DNA of 64,000 nucleotides from Microvirga calopogonii (lineage in GTDB: Bacteria > Pseudomonadota > Alphaproteobacteria > Rhizobiales > Beijerinckiaceae), in the NCBI RefSeq assembly GCF_003347665.1, contig NZ_QDGA01000005.1, forward strand, positions 62,001-126,000. Direction: 5' to 3'. This document shows, piece by piece, positions 8,493-18,259 of the stretch. The translations under genes were made by a program, and so were the position numbers. The notes beneath the pieces are model-generated. The model made no database searches and had not been told where the DNA came from. It saw only the letters and a list, made by a program, of their open reading frames with translations. Numbering within the stretch: the stretch's first letter is position 1; the number at the start of each line of letters is the position of its first letter.

Positions 8493-9231
8493 TCCTTTAT
8501 CCTGCCATCGATTTGAAGGAAGGCCGCTGCGTCCGCCTCATTCAGGGCGACATGGACCAGGCGACCGTGTTCAACGACGATCCGGCCGACCAGGCCGCCA
8601 CTTTCGAGGCCCAAGGCTTCGAGTGGCTGCACGTGGTCGACCTCGACGGCGCCTTCGCCGGCAAGCCGATGAACGCCTCCGCCGTCGAGACCATCCTGAA
8701 ACGCGTCTCGATCCCGGTGCAGCTCGGCGGCGGCATCCGCGACATGAAGACGGTGGACGGCTGGCTCGGAAAGGGCGTGTCCCGTGTCATCATCGGCACG
8801 GCCGCCGTGCGCGATCCGGCCTTCGTGCGGGAAGCCGCGCGCCTCCATCCGGGCAAGATCGCTGTCGGCATCGATGCCAAGGACGGGCTGGTCGCCGTGG
8901 AGGGCTGGGCGCAGACCTCGACCCTGTCGGCGGAGGAGCTCGGACGCCGCTTCGAGGATGCAGGCGTGGCCGCCATCATCTACACGGACATCGCCCGCGA
9001 CGGCATTCTCAAGGGCCTCAACTTCCCGATGACCCTGGGGCTGGCCCGCGCCGTCTCGATCCCGGTCATCGCCTCGGGCGGGCTTGCCTCGATGGCCGAT
9101 ATCGAGCGCCTGACCCAGCCCGACTGCGCCGTCCTCAACGGCGCCATCTCCGGACGGGCCCTCTACGACGGGCGTATCGATCCGGAGGAGGCGCTTGCGC
9201 TGCTCCGCTCCGCGCGGAAGGAACCCGCCTG

Positions 9232-9232
<1 letters not shown>
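8489..9232 (+). CDS. hisA: ProFAR isomerase (phosphoribosylformimino-AICAR-P isomerase)
   Basis: A 247-residue TIM-barrel enzyme that isomerises ProFAR to PRFAR in histidine synthesis. The N-terminal catalytic Asp is in YPAIDLKEG and the second is in TDIARDG. Phosphate-binding loops LGGGIRD and ASGGLAS are present. Start chosen at the GTG at 8489, whose GTGA overlaps the hisH stop and gives the family N-terminus ILYPAIDL; a GTG at 8480 would add three residues. One base overlaps hisF (TGATG). Confidence 0.95.
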
Positions 9233-10035
<803 letters not shown>

Positions 10036-10068
10036 TGTCCGCCCCGGACAGAGGAAGGAATTTGGCCC

Positions 10069-10818
10069 ATGACGGTCTCCAACGAGGATGATCTGAACAA
10101 GCTCCAGGAGATTGGCAGGATCGTCGCCAATACCCTGGAGGCCATGGCTGCGGCCCTCGAGCCGGGGATGACCACGGCGGAGCTCGACATGATCGGCCGC
10201 CGGCTCCTCGAACAGGCCGGTGCCCGTTCCGGTCCGGAGCTCGTCTACGATTTTCCCGGCGCAACCTGCATCAGCGTGAACGAGCAGGTTGCCCACGGCA
10301 TCCCGGGACCCCGGCGGATCGAAGCCGGCGACCTCGTGAACATCGATATCTCGGCGGAAAAGAACGGGGTCTATGCCGATACCGGGGCCTCTTTCGCCGT
10401 TCCGCCGGTCACGAATGCCACGAAACGGCTCTGCCAGGACGGACGGCGCGCCATGTGGGTCGGCTTGCGCCAGGTCGGCGCCGACAAGCCGATCGCCGGG
10501 ATCGGCCAGGCCATCGGGCAGTTCGCCGAGAAGAACGGCTATACCCTGGTCCGTAACCTGGCGAGCCATGGCATCGGCCATTCCCTTCATGAAGAGCCGG
10601 GGGAAATCCCCACCTGGCCGGACCGCTCGGAGCGCCGGATCATGAACGAGGGCCTCGTCTTCACGGTCGAGCCCTTCCTGTCGCTGGGTGCGAACTGGGC
10701 GACGGACGGCGACGATGAATGGACCTTGCTCAGCGAACCGCGCGCCCCGACAGTGCAATACGAGCACACGGTCGTCGCCACCCGCAACGGTCCCCTTGTC
10801 GTCACTTTACCGGGCTAG
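10069..10818 (+). CDS. map: Type I methionine aminopeptidase, located inside the his cluster
   Basis: A 249-residue enzyme that removes the initiator Met from nascent proteins. The five metal ligands of the pita-bread fold are all visible: Asp93 (NIDIS), Asp104 (YADTGAS), His171 ([10 protein letters not shown]), Glu201 (FTVEPF) and Glu232 (QYEHTVV). Length fits the type Ia form without an N-terminal extension. It lies between hisF (34-base gap) and hisE (7-base gap) on the same strand, so it is likely co-transcribed with the histidine genes. It could be an accessory copy beside a housekeeping gene elsewhere. Confidence 0.9.
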   Translation: MTVSNEDDLNKLQEIGRIVANTLEAMAAALEPGMTTAELDMIGRRLLEQAGARSGPELVYDFPGATCISVNEQVAHGIPGPRRIEAGDLVNIDISAEKNGVYADTGASFAVPPVTNATKRLCQDGRRAMWVGLRQVGADKPIAGIGQAIGQFAEKNGYTLVRNLASHGIGHSLHEEPGEIPTWPDRSERRIMNEGLVFTVEPFLSLGANWATDGDDEWTLLSEPRAPTVQYEHTVVATRNGPLVVTLPG

Positions 10819-10825
10819 TCCAATC

Positions 10826-11146
10826 ATGACCTCCTTCACCCTCGACGATCTCGCCCGCATCGTGGCCGAGCGCGCGGCCGCGCCGGCGACAGAATCCTAC
10901 ACGGCCAAGCTGATCGGCGGTGGGCCGGCCAAGGCGGCCAAGAAGCTGGGCGAGGAGGCCGTGGAAGCCGCCATCGCGGCCGTTCAGGGCGACCGGGCAA
11001 ACCTCACGGCCGAGGCGGCGGATGTGCTGTATCATCTTTTGGTCGTGTTGCAGGGCGCGAATATTCCGCTAGTTGACGTGATGGCCGAATTGGAACGCCG
11101 CACCGCGCAATCGGGGCTCGCCGAGAAGGCCGCGCGCAAGCTGTGA
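10826..11146 (+). CDS. hisE: Phosphoribosyl-ATP pyrophosphatase
   Basis: A 106-residue MazG-type pyrophosphohydrolase that converts PR-ATP to PR-AMP, the second histidine step. The conserved helix [14 protein letters not shown] and the [13 protein letters not shown] segment carry the acidic magnesium ligands. It is the stand-alone form; hisI is not in this window. The stop overlaps an alternative GTG of coaA, pointing to coupling. Confidence 0.93.
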   Translation: MTSFTLDDLARIVAERAAAPATESYTAKLIGGGPAKAAKKLGEEAVEAAIAAVQGDRANLTAEAADVLYHLLVVLQGANIPLVDVMAELERRTAQSGLAEKAARKL

Positions 11147-11166
11147 CCTCGCAGAAGGGGGCTCGC

Positions 11167-12141
11167 ATGGACCAGCCCAACGTTGTTTCGCCCGAGATCG
11201 ACGACGGCGTCTCGCCCTACCGCACGTTCACGCGCGATGAATGGGCGAAACTGCGAGCCGATGCGCCGATGACGCTGACCGCCGACGAGGTGATGCAGCT
11301 CCAGTCCCTCAACGATCCGATTTCCCTCGACGAGGTGGCGGCGATCTACCTGCCGCTCTCGCGCCTCCTGTCTCTCTACGTCGCGGCGACGCAAGGGTTG
11401 TTCAAGGCGACCCAGCGCTTCCTCCTCGCGGAGCATCAGGAGAAGGTGCCCTACATCATCGGCGTGGCGGGCTCGGTGGCGGTCGGCAAGTCCACCACGG
11501 CCCGCGTGCTGAAAGCCCTTCTGGCGCGCTGGCCCAACACCCCGAAGGTCGACCTCGTCACCACGGACGGGTTCCTCCTGCCCAATGCCGAGCTGACGCG
11601 CCTGGGACTGATGGAGCGCAAGGGCTTTCCGGAAAGCTACGACACGGGCAAGCTCCTGCATTTCCTCGCCGACATCAAGGCCGGCAAGCGCAACGTGAAG
11701 GCGCCGCTCTATTCGCACCTCGTCTATGACGTGGTGCCCGGCGAGGAAACGACTGTCGACCGGCCGGACATCCTCATCGTCGAGGGGCTCAACGTGCTCC
11801 AGCCGGCGCGCATGCCCAAGGACGGCACGGCCATTCCCTTCGTGTCAGATTTCTTCGACTTCTCGGTCTATATCGACGCCGACGAGATCGACCTGCACCG
11901 CTGGTACGTGAACCGGTTCCTGCGCCTGCGCCACACCGCCTTCCGGGATCCGCTGTCCTATTTCCGGCGCTATGCGGAACTCGCGGAAGCCGAGGCCATC
12001 GCCATCGCGGACGGCTTATGGAACCGGATCAACCTGGTGAACCTGCAGGAAAACATCGTGCCGACCCGCCAGCGGGCGAGCCTGATCCTCAAGAAGGGCC
12101 CGAGCCACCGGATCGAGACGGTGGCACTGAGAAGGCTTTGA
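11167..12141 (+). CDS. coaA: Pantothenate kinase type I
   Basis: A 324-residue P-loop kinase that phosphorylates pantothenate, the first and usually feedback-controlled step of coenzyme A synthesis. The Walker A motif [12 protein letters not shown] is at about 99-110, with DGFLLPN and [10 protein letters not shown] following, as in the bacterial CoaA family. The ATG at 11167 is preferred because AGAAGGGGG precedes it by a suitable distance; an upstream GTG (11143) overlapping hisE would add 8 residues. Last gene of the his-coaA block. Confidence 0.95.
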   Translation: MDQPNVVSPEIDDGVSPYRTFTRDEWAKLRADAPMTLTADEVMQLQSLNDPISLDEVAAIYLPLSRLLSLYVAATQGLFKATQRFLLAEHQEKVPYIIGVAGSVAVGKSTTARVLKALLARWPNTPKVDLVTTDGFLLPNAELTRLGLMERKGFPESYDTGKLLHFLADIKAGKRNVKAPLYSHLVYDVVPGEETTVDRPDILIVEGLNVLQPARMPKDGTAIPFVSDFFDFSVYIDADEIDLHRWYVNRFLRLRHTAFRDPLSYFRRYAELAEAEAIAIADGLWNRINLVNLQENIVPTRQRASLILKKGPSHRIETVALRRL

Positions 12142-12197
12142 GCGCGCCGACCTTTCCATAATCTTGGGCGTTGTGCCCCCAGATGAATGGAGGATGC

Positions 12198-12692
12198 ATG
12201 ACGCAGCCGGTCGAAGAAAAGCTCAAGCGCAGCGCAGAGAACGCCAGAGAGGCCGCCGAGCACACCCAGGAAGCGGCCGAACACACGCAGGCGGCGGCCA
12301 AGACGACCGCCAAAGCCAGCGTGCAGATGAAGGACAGCGCCGACCGGCGCACGGAACTCGCCGCCAACCGAACGGTCTTCGCCGCCGAGCGGACCTATGC
12401 GGCCTGGGTGCGGACGGGTCTGGCATCGCTCGCCTCCGGCATCGGGGCGAAGAAGCTCTTGGAGGGTGTGGTGCCGGACTGGATGATCGTCTCCACCGGC
12501 TCGGTCCTGGTCCTGTTCAGCGCCTTCTGCTTCACGGCCGCCGTCTGGCGCCAGGTCTTTACCGGCTCGCAGCCGCCGCAGCCGGACGTGCAGCGCATCC
12601 CGCCCTTCCTGCTTCTGGCCTTCAACGGCTTCCTGGCGCTCGTTTCGCTCGCCGCCTTGTTCAGCCTCTGGTTCGGGCGAACGGGTGGGTGA
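12198..12692 (+). CDS. DUF202/YidH-like membrane protein
   Basis: A 164-residue protein with a helical Ala/Gln/His-rich N-terminal region of near-repeats (AEHTQEAAEHTQAAAKTT, probable coiled coil, about 12-40). A DUF202-like part follows: RTVFAAERTYAAWVRTGLASLASGIG at about 62-87, including the family's AxERTxxAWxRT pattern, and then two membrane helices (about 95-120 and 137-158). GGAGG lies 5 bases before the ATG. Function of the family is unknown; located in the inner membrane by prediction. Confidence 0.8.
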   Translation: MTQPVEEKLKRSAENAREAAEHTQEAAEHTQAAAKTTAKASVQMKDSADRRTELAANRTVFAAERTYAAWVRTGLASLASGIGAKKLLEGVVPDWMIVSTGSVLVLFSAFCFTAAVWRQVFTGSQPPQPDVQRIPPFLLLAFNGFLALVSLAALFSLWFGRTGG

Positions 12693-12734
12693 GGACGGAT
12701 GTTACTCTTGCCGCGGGACGCGCTTCTGAAAGCT

Positions 12735-13418
12735 TCACTCCGCAAACGCCCCTTCGACCGGAGCCGACAATTCCGCATCCGCCGCACGGATTTCCTCGAT
12801 CACACGCGCAAAAGCCGGTCGCGCTCTCAGCCTCCCGTACCAGGAGGCCAGCGCCTCGTGGCCCTTCAAGGACGGGCCGCCCAGGCGGCGGGTCCAGAAG
12901 ACAGCCATGAAAACGGCGATGTCGGCAGCCGAGAAGGTGCCGCAGAGATAGTTCCTGCCCTCGAGTGCACGGTCGATCTCGGCAAAATGGCCGGCCAGAG
13001 CCGCTTCAGCCTCCCGGGCCTTGTCTTCCTTCGCGCTCCAGCGCTGCGGATCGTCGGGCTTCGGCTCGGTACGGTGCATCAGGAAGCGCAAGGGGGCCAG
13101 CATGACCTCGTCGCCGAACACATCGAAGAGCCGGCACCGGGCCCGCTCCACCGGCGTCTTCGGGTAAAGCGGCGGATCCGGATAGGCCTCGTCCAAGTAT
13201 TCCAGGATCACGGTCGAATCGTAGAGCGACAGGTCCCCGTCGACGAGGACCGGGACCTGTGCCTTGGGGTTGATGGCCAGCACGTCCGGGTTCCTGGGGC
13301 TGTAGCCCGCGGTCTGCGTGAACGGCACCAGGATCTGCTCGAAAGCGAGTCCCTTCTCGTGAAGGCCGATCTCGACCTTGCGGGAGAAGAGACTCACCGG
13401 ACCGGAATAGAGCTTCAT
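12735..13418 (-). CDS. Glutathione S-transferase family protein
   Basis: A 227-residue protein with an N-terminal thioredoxin-fold GST domain (1-80; LYSGPVSLFSRKVEIGLHEKG, then the conserved NPKAQVPVLVDGD and the Ser/Asp pair in LYDSTVILEYLDE). An all-helical C-terminal domain (about 90-215) contains FSAADIAVF. These are glutathione-conjugating or related enzymes; the substrate is unknown. The start at 13418 begins the fold directly and has AAAGGC upstream. Confidence 0.9.
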   Translation of the reverse strand: MKLYSGPVSLFSRKVEIGLHEKGLAFEQILVPFTQTAGYSPRNPDVLAINPKAQVPVLVDGDLSLYDSTVILEYLDEAYPDPPLYPKTPVERARCRLFDVFGDEVMLAPLRFLMHRTEPKPDDPQRWSAKEDKAREAEAALAGHFAEIDRALEGRNYLCGTFSAADIAVFMAVFWTRRLGGPSLKGHEALASWYGRLRARPAFARVIEEIRAADAELSAPVEGAFAE

Positions 13419-13437
13419 TGGGGTGCCTTTCGAGACT

Positions 13438-13677
13438 TCATCGGCTGAAGGTGGCAGGCAGGTGATCCTGCCAGGAGGCGACATTCAAGACCTCAACGTC
13501 GGCTCGCGACAACCCGATATCGGCGAGTTCCCGGTCGTCCATCCGGTACAGGGCCTTGGCGTTCCTGCGCGCATCGAGCCAAGCTTCATACCTGAGCAGA
13601 AGCTGCAGCAGCACATTCCTGCGTTCGCGACGGGCCGATGCAAGCCCAAGATTTCCTGCGGCATATCCGATCGCCAT
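13438..13677 (-). CDS. DUF1127 small protein
   Basis: A 79-residue basic protein. Its C-terminal half carries the DUF1127 (YjiS-like) pattern ALYRMDDRELADIGLSRADVE at about residues 42-62. Proteins of this kind in Rhizobiales have been tied to phosphate, carbon or stress metabolism and to RNA binding, but the role here cannot be read from sequence. GGAGAT precedes the ATG. It is divergent from the LysR regulator across 121 bases and 19 bases upstream of the glutathione transferase, so the two may be co-transcribed. Confidence 0.85.
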   Translation of the reverse strand: MAIGYAAGNLGLASARRERRNVLLQLLLRYEAWLDARRNAKALYRMDDRELADIGLSRADVEVLNVASWQDHLPATFSR

Positions 13678-13797
13678 GGGGGATCTCCTTCAACGGCGTT
13701 CCATTGAGGGAAATGTGCTCTCATGGTAGGTTATAAGCAAACGAGAAGTTCTTGCGCTATGCCCAAGGAAAACTTGGGCATGTCATCCGGATATCCT

Positions 13798-14727
13798 ATG
13801 TCTCGCAGACGTCTTCCTCCGCTCAATGCCCTGCGCGCCTTCGAGGCGGCGGCCCGCCACCTGAATTTCGAGAAGGCGGGCGACGAGATCGCCGTCACGG
13901 CGAGCGCCGTGGGCCAGCAGGTGAAGGCGCTGGAGGCCTGGCTCGGGCGTCCTCTCTTCCTGCGCCAGCCCAGCCGCGGCGTGGCGCTGACGCCGCTGGG
14001 CGAGCATTACGCCGCCTCCCTGTCCGACATCCTCGACCGCCTCGACCATGCGACCGCGCAGGCCCTGCGGTCCGACCGGTCCAACGTGATCACGGTGAGT
14101 TCCATGCCGAGCTTCGCCGCGGGATGGCTGATCCCCCGGTTGGGCTCCCTGAAGGAGCAGCATCCCGACCTGGAGGTACGGGTCTCCGTCGATACGCGGC
14201 TGACGGACTTTGCCCGGGAGGACGTGGACGTGGCGATCCGCTTCGGCCGGGGGAACTATCCGGGCCTTCGCTCGAATCTCCTGATGGAGGAATATTTCTT
14301 CGCCGTCTGCAGCGCGTCGCTGCTGGGCGACCCCGACCGCCCCCTGAACGAGCCGGCGGATCTGCGCCACCACACCCTGCTGCACGAGAGCGTCTACAGC
14401 ATCCCCGACTACACCACCTGGGATCGCTGGCTCGCCGCCGTCGGCGTCACCGGCCTCGACACCTCGCGCGGCCCGCGCTTTCCCCATACCTATCTCTGCC
14501 TCCAGGCCGCAGCGTCCGGCCAGGGCGTGGCGCTCGCGACCAACGTGCTGATCGGCGATTACCTGCAGGCCGGACGCCTCGTCCAGCCGTTTCCGCAGCA
14601 GGTGAAGGGATCCTACCAGTATTACGTCGTCTGCCCGGAAGCCACTGCCGACCGGCCCGCCCTCGCAGCCTTTCGGGGGTGGCTGTTGGAGGAGGCGGCG
14701 ATGCATGCCGAGGCGGGGAGGGTGTAA
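13798..14727 (+). CDS. LysR-family transcriptional regulator, GcvA type
   Basis: A 309-residue regulator. The N-terminal winged helix (about 1-65) begins RRRLPPLNALRAFEAAARHLNF, typical of GcvA-like members. A periplasmic-binding-like effector domain (about 95-300) includes RFGRGNYPGL. It is divergent from DUF1127/GST and probably controls that intergenic region. In-frame ATGs at 13759 and 13780 are alternatives; 13798 matches the family start but lacks a clear ribosome site. The ligand is unknown. Confidence 0.88.
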   Translation: MSRRRLPPLNALRAFEAAARHLNFEKAGDEIAVTASAVGQQVKALEAWLGRPLFLRQPSRGVALTPLGEHYAASLSDILDRLDHATAQALRSDRSNVITVSSMPSFAAGWLIPRLGSLKEQHPDLEVRVSVDTRLTDFAREDVDVAIRFGRGNYPGLRSNLLMEEYFFAVCSASLLGDPDRPLNEPADLRHHTLLHESVYSIPDYTTWDRWLAAVGVTGLDTSRGPRFPHTYLCLQAAASGQGVALATNVLIGDYLQAGRLVQPFPQQVKGSYQYYVVCPEATADRPALAAFRGWLLEEAAMHAEAGRV

Positions 14728-14736
14728 TCCAACTGT

Positions 14737-14832
14737 GTCATTCCCGGCCGGAGCGAAGCGCAGGGGAAGGGAATCCATCGTGCAGAGCTTGATGGTAGAT
14801 CCCCTTCCCGCACTTCGTGCGCCGGGGATGAC
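14737..14832. repeat. Inverted repeat GTCATTCCCGG ... CGGGGATGAC
   Basis: It begins GTCATTCCCGGCCGGAGCGAAGCG and ends CACTTCGTGCGCCGGGGATGAC, with matching GGGAAGGGAATCC / GATCCCCTTCCC arms inside. It lies between the converging lysR and plsC genes and could end both transcripts. Confidence 0.65.
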
Positions 14833-14837
14833 AACGG

Positions 14838-15608
14838 TCAAGCCGCCTTCAACGCCCGCCGCACCTCGGCCTCGGCGGAGGCTGTGGCCTGTTTGCGGTT
14901 GCCGTTGAAGGGGATCGGCTCGCCCCAGGTGACCACCACGTCGAGCGGGATGCCCTGGACGAACATCTTGAGATGGGGTCCAAGATCCATGTCGCCGTAC
15001 CAGGCGATGAAGGGACGCTCGCGCCGGGTCACCGGCAGGCCGTTGCGGCCGGTATAGGAGATGGCGAGCGGCTGCAGATAAACGCGCTCGACGCTGTCGT
15101 GCATAAGCGCGGTCTGGGCCGCGCCCACGAGGGAGGAACGGAAGGGCAGGAGGCGGTTGCCGTCGCCGGTGGTGCCTTCCGCAAACAGCACGATCGCCTC
15201 GCCCTTCACCAGCCGGTGGGCGAGGGCGTCGTTCACCTCCGCGGTGGCCTTGCGGCGCTGGCGGTCGATGAAGACCGAGCGCTGGAGCCGCGCGAACAGG
15301 CCGACCACGGGCCAGGTCTCGATCTCCGACTTGGCGATGAACGAGAGCGGGCGCAGGGAGCCGATCACCGGGATGTCGAGCCAGGAGACATGGTTCGCCA
15401 GCACGATGGTGGGCGCCTTGCCCGGCGGCGTTCCCCGCTCGATCACGCGCACGTTGAAGAGCCTCATCAGGATCCTGTGAAACCACACGGGCAGCACATG
15501 CAGCACCGACGACCAGCCGAGGCGAAGGGCCAGGATCTGCAGCGGCACGAGCACGAGGCTGCACAGGCCGAGCAGCAGGAGCCGTAGGACGACACCGGGT
15601 TTCGTCAC
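14838..15608 (-). CDS. plsC: 1-acyl-sn-glycerol-3-phosphate acyltransferase (PlsC-like)
   Basis: A 256-residue membrane-bound acyltransferase acting in phospholipid synthesis (lysophosphatidate to phosphatidate). An N-terminal hydrophobic anchor (about 8-30) precedes motif I NHVSWLD (H73-x4-D78), the arginine block DRQRRK and motif III FAEGTTGDGNRLLPF. A GTG start overlaps the stop of the Fur/Mur gene (GTGA), implying coupled translation. Could instead act on ornithine lipids (OlsA), a close relative. Confidence 0.87.
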   Translation of the reverse strand: MTKPGVVLRLLLLGLCSLVLVPLQILALRLGWSSVLHVLPVWFHRILMRLFNVRVIERGTPPGKAPTIVLANHVSWLDIPVIGSLRPLSFIAKSEIETWPVVGLFARLQRSVFIDRQRRKATAEVNDALAHRLVKGEAIVLFAEGTTGDGNRLLPFRSSLVGAAQTALMHDSVERVYLQPLAISYTGRNGLPVTRRERPFIAWYGDMDLGPHLKMFVQGIPLDVVVTWGEPIPFNGNRKQATASAEAEVRRALKAA

Positions 15609-16060
15609 GCGTCGTCCTTGTCCAGGGGCACCGCGTAGAGCTCGAGCCGGTGATAGACGACCTTGTAGCCGAGTCGCTTGGCGATCTCGTTCTGCAGCGC
15701 CTCGATCTCCTCGGAGCGGAACTCGATCACATCGCCGGTCTCGAGATTGATGAGGTGGTCGTGGTGCTCCCGCGCCGCCTGCTCGTAGCGCGAGCGCCCG
15801 TCGCGGAAGTCGAGCCGGTCCAGGATGCCTTCGGTCTCGAACAGTTTGACCGTGCGATAGACCGTGGAGAGCGAGATCCGGTCGTCCACCGCGGCGGCGC
15901 GCCGGTGCAGCTCCACCACGTCGGGATGGTCCTCGGCCGAATCGAGAACCCGCGCGATGATCCGGCGCTGGCCCGTCATGCGCAGGCCCTTGTCGCGGCA
16001 GGCGCGCTCGATCGCATCAGACCGGCGCGGTTTGGCGGAGGTGCTGTTTCGTGTGACCAA
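15605..16060 (-). CDS. Fur-family metalloregulator, probably manganese-responsive Mur
   Basis: A 151-residue regulator with a winged helix (about 20-90; MTGQRRIIARVL, STVYRTVKLFE) and a C-terminal dimer/metal domain with EHHDHLI and an RLELYAVPL tail. There is no CxxC pair for a structural zinc, as in rhizobial Mur/Fur. In Rhizobiales this branch usually senses manganese rather than iron. Located between rimI and plsC, a typical Rhizobiales arrangement. The choice between Mur and Fur is an inference. Confidence 0.88.
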   Translation of the reverse strand: MVTRNSTSAKPRRSDAIERACRDKGLRMTGQRRIIARVLDSAEDHPDVVELHRRAAAVDDRISLSTVYRTVKLFETEGILDRLDFRDGRSRYEQAAREHHDHLINLETGDVIEFRSEEIEALQNEIAKRLGYKVVYHRLELYAVPLDKDDA

Positions 16061-16109
16061 GGCTTACTCGCTCCTTGGAGTGGCTTATAAGCGAGGGAAG
16101 CAAAGTGGG

Positions 16110-16595
16110 CTATAGGGCCAAAGCCATGGTGAGGGCCGCAACCTTCGTTCCGTCGGCTTTCCGATAATAGCCTTCCCGTCGCCCGACGTCCCGAAAACCG
16201 ACGCGCCGGTAGAGGGCGATGGCGGGCGCGTTGCCCTCCTCGACCTCCAGATGCACACGGGCCACGCCCCGCCGGGAGAGCTCGTCGAGATGGCGGGAGA
16301 GGAGCGGGCGGGCAAAGCCCTTGCCCCGAGCCTCCGGCGCGATGGCGACCGTGATGATTTCCGCCTCGTCGAGCACGATCCGCGACAGGACGAAGCCTGC
16401 GGGTTTCGTCGCATGTCCGAGAAAAAGGCCATCGGCCACGACGCCGCGCTCGCCCAGCAGGCGCTCGAAATCCAGCGTGCTCCAGGCCCGCGCGAAGGCC
16501 GAGGCATGGATGGCCGCGAGCCGGGCCGCGGCCTCGGTCCCGACCGCTTCGATGCGCGGGGCGGGCGGATGGATGAAGCGGTCGAGGATGCTCAT
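16110..16595 (-). CDS. rimI: Ribosomal-protein-S18-alanine N-acetyltransferase
   Basis: A 161-residue GNAT enzyme that acetylates the N-terminus of S18. Motif A with the acetyl-CoA loop is VAIAPEARGKGFARPLL, followed by HLEVEEGNAPAIALYRRVGF, the typical RimI signature. It lies 11 bases after tsaB, the most common bacterial arrangement, which supports the assignment over other GNATs. The ATG at 16593-16595 opens the domain directly. Confidence 0.9.
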   Translation of the reverse strand: MSILDRFIHPPAPRIEAVGTEAAARLAAIHASAFARAWSTLDFERLLGERGVVADGLFLGHATKPAGFVLSRIVLDEAEIITVAIAPEARGKGFARPLLSRHLDELSRRGVARVHLEVEEGNAPAIALYRRVGFRDVGRREGYYRKADGTKVAALTMALAL

Positions 16596-16606
16596 TGCGC
16601 GAGTTC

Positions 16607-17293
16607 TTATTGTCGGGCGATGCGGGCCCCGTCCTGCGGCTTGGCATCGGGCTCGCGCAGGTAAAGCGGCTTCGGCAACGCCTGGGTCGGATCGGCCAGG
16701 GCTCCGAGGCGGGCCACCCAGGCGATATCGGGAAAGCCCGAGACGTCGCTGATATGGGCCTCGACCCCTTGGGCGCGCGCTTCCGCGGCCAGCATGGCCG
16801 AGGCGGAGCCGGAGACCAGGATCGGACCGGAACCGAGGAGCCGGATGGCCTCGCGATAGGTCATGAGACCCGGCGGAATGATCGTGCGCCCGCCCGGCGC
16901 GATGGCCTGGATGTAGATATGGCCGTGCTTGGCGTCGATGGCGGCGGTGAAGAGCCCGCGCCTGTCGCCGACCATCATCGGGGCGAGGAAGGCCGAAAGC
17001 GTCGCGACCCCGACAACCGGGATCCCGGCCGCCAGGCCGATGCCGCGGGCGGCGCTGATGCCGACCCTCAGGCCCGTGTAGCTGCCCGGCCCGACCGTGA
17101 CGGCGACCCGGTGCAGGCTCTCGAAACCGCCGTCGACCTGGGCGGAGAGCCGGTCGAGGAGCGGCATCAGGGCTTCCGCATGGCCGCGATCCATGGGGAT
17201 GGTCTCGGCGGCCAGCGGCACGGTCTCTCCGGCCTCGATGATGCAGGCCGAACAGGCGCCGAGGGCGGTATCGATGGCAAGGACGCGCAACAT
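16607..17293 (-). CDS. tsaB: tRNA threonylcarbamoyladenosine synthesis protein TsaB
   Basis: A 228-residue ASKHA-fold protein that partners with TsaD/TsaE in adding threonylcarbamoyl to A37 of ANN-decoding tRNAs. The N-terminal LAIDTALGACSACI and the hallmark VGPGSYTGLRVGISAARG are present. It is upstream of rimI. In this window the same tRNA position is further modified by MtaB (25817-27070), which methylthiolates t6A. Confidence 0.93.
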   Translation of the reverse strand: MLRVLAIDTALGACSACIIEAGETVPLAAETIPMDRGHAEALMPLLDRLSAQVDGGFESLHRVAVTVGPGSYTGLRVGISAARGIGLAAGIPVVGVATLSAFLAPMMVGDRRGLFTAAIDAKHGHIYIQAIAPGGRTIIPPGLMTYREAIRLLGSGPILVSGSASAMLAAEARAQGVEAHISDVSGFPDIAWVARLGALADPTQALPKPLYLREPDAKPQDGARIARQ

Positions 17294-17599
17294 TCGTCTC
17301 CGTCAGGTCTGCAGGATTCTTTAGAGCATGAAACGAACCGGAGAAACCCGCTTTCCTGCATCCTTCCTTCCCCGAGGTTTCTCTGACTGCTTGAGCTTTC
17401 CCGAGCCGTGATCGGGTGCAGGTCCCCATGTCGTCACCGGCCTCGTGCCGGCGATCCCGATTGATGGGAACACCGTGCTTTTCGGACCGGGATGGCCGGG
17501 ACGGGCCGGTCACGACGGAGAGGAGGAGGACGACCCGGTCCGACCTTCAGGACATTTTTCTTCTTGAGTGTTGAGCGCCGGGAATTAGATGATCGGCTC
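17294..17599. other. Intergenic region between divergent tsaB and Nudix genes
   Basis: 306 bases without a gene. It must hold the tsaB promoter (minus) and the Nudix promoter (plus). The middle (17430-17518) is a GTCGTCACCGG ... CCGGTCACGAC palindromic repeat. No regulator site is recognised. Confidence 0.6.
17430..17518. repeat. Palindromic repeat, GTCGTCACCGGCCTCGTGCCGG type
   Basis: The left hairpin CACCGGCCTCGTGCCGG and right hairpin GATGGCCGGGACGGGCCGGTCACGAC flank a short spacer. It is closely related to the element at 19652-19743. Confidence 0.65.
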
Positions 17600-18184
17600 A
17601 TGACAGCGACACCCGACGATCACCCCTCCGACATCCGACCCTGGACCGTGAAAAGCTCGCGAGACGTGATTCGCGACCGTTGGGTCAAGCTGCGCGCCGA
17701 CGATTGCGTGACCGCCGAGGGCGCGGAGATCGCGCCCTATTACGTGCTCGAATATCCGGATTGGGTTCACATCGTGGCTCTCGACGAGGAGGATCATGTC
17801 ATCCTGGTCGAGCAATATCGCCACGGCTTCGGGGGCATATCGCTCGAAGTGCCGGCCGGGGCGATCGACCGGGAGGATCCGTCCGTGCTTGCGGCGGCGG
17901 CCCGCGAGCTGGAGGAGGAGACGGGCTACGTCGCGGAGCAATGGCGCTCTTTCGGCAAGCACTCGCCCAATCCCGCCACCCACACGAATTTCTGCCATAC
18001 GGTGCTGGCGCTGGGTGCGCGCCCGTCCGGCAGGAAGCTGAACGATCCGACCGAGCAGATCAGGGTGGTGCGGGTGCCGGTCCAGGATGCCGCCCGACTC
18101 GCGGCCGAAGGCACCCTCACGAACGCGATGCAGATCGCCTCCCTGGCCATCGCGCTCAGCGCCATCGGCAAGTGGAGCCTGTAA
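17600..18184 (+). CDS. NUDIX hydrolase
   Basis: A 194-residue Nudix protein. The helix part of the Nudix box is RELEEETGYV, preceded by EVPAGAIDRED, with an insertion of about one residue relative to the consensus. N-terminal features (RDRWVKLRADDC, YYVLEYPDWVHIVAL) resemble ADP-ribose or nucleoside-diphosphate-sugar pyrophosphatases. The substrate cannot be fixed. The frame extends upstream to 17492 but only into repeat sequence, so the ATG at 17600 is used. Confidence 0.87.
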   Translation: MTATPDDHPSDIRPWTVKSSRDVIRDRWVKLRADDCVTAEGAEIAPYYVLEYPDWVHIVALDEEDHVILVEQYRHGFGGISLEVPAGAIDREDPSVLAAAARELEEETGYVAEQWRSFGKHSPNPATHTNFCHTVLALGARPSGRKLNDPTEQIRVVRVPVQDAARLAAEGTLTNAMQIASLAIALSAIGKWSL

Positions 18185-18257
18185 GAGCATCGAACGCAAA
18201 AGTGGGAACCGGTTTTGCGTGTAAGGATGCGCAAAACCGAAAATCCGAAGCATCGGA
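18184..18257. repeat. Palindromic element of the AGAGCATCG family
   Basis: AGAGCATCGAACGCAAAAGTG at the left and GAAGCATCGG at the right, with two inner GCAAAACCG/CGGTTTTGC arms. It lies between the convergent Nudix and nitroreductase genes; a likely bidirectional transcription barrier. Confidence 0.6.
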
Positions 18258-18259
18258 CG

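Noticed and set aside
13783..15564. A 593-codon minus-strand frame across lysR and plsC
   Set aside because: It overlaps two real genes in other frames and shows no domain pattern.
16110..17513. A fused long protein ending in RimI
   Set aside because: The upstream part is an out-of-frame shadow of tsaB; RimI has its own ATG at 16595.
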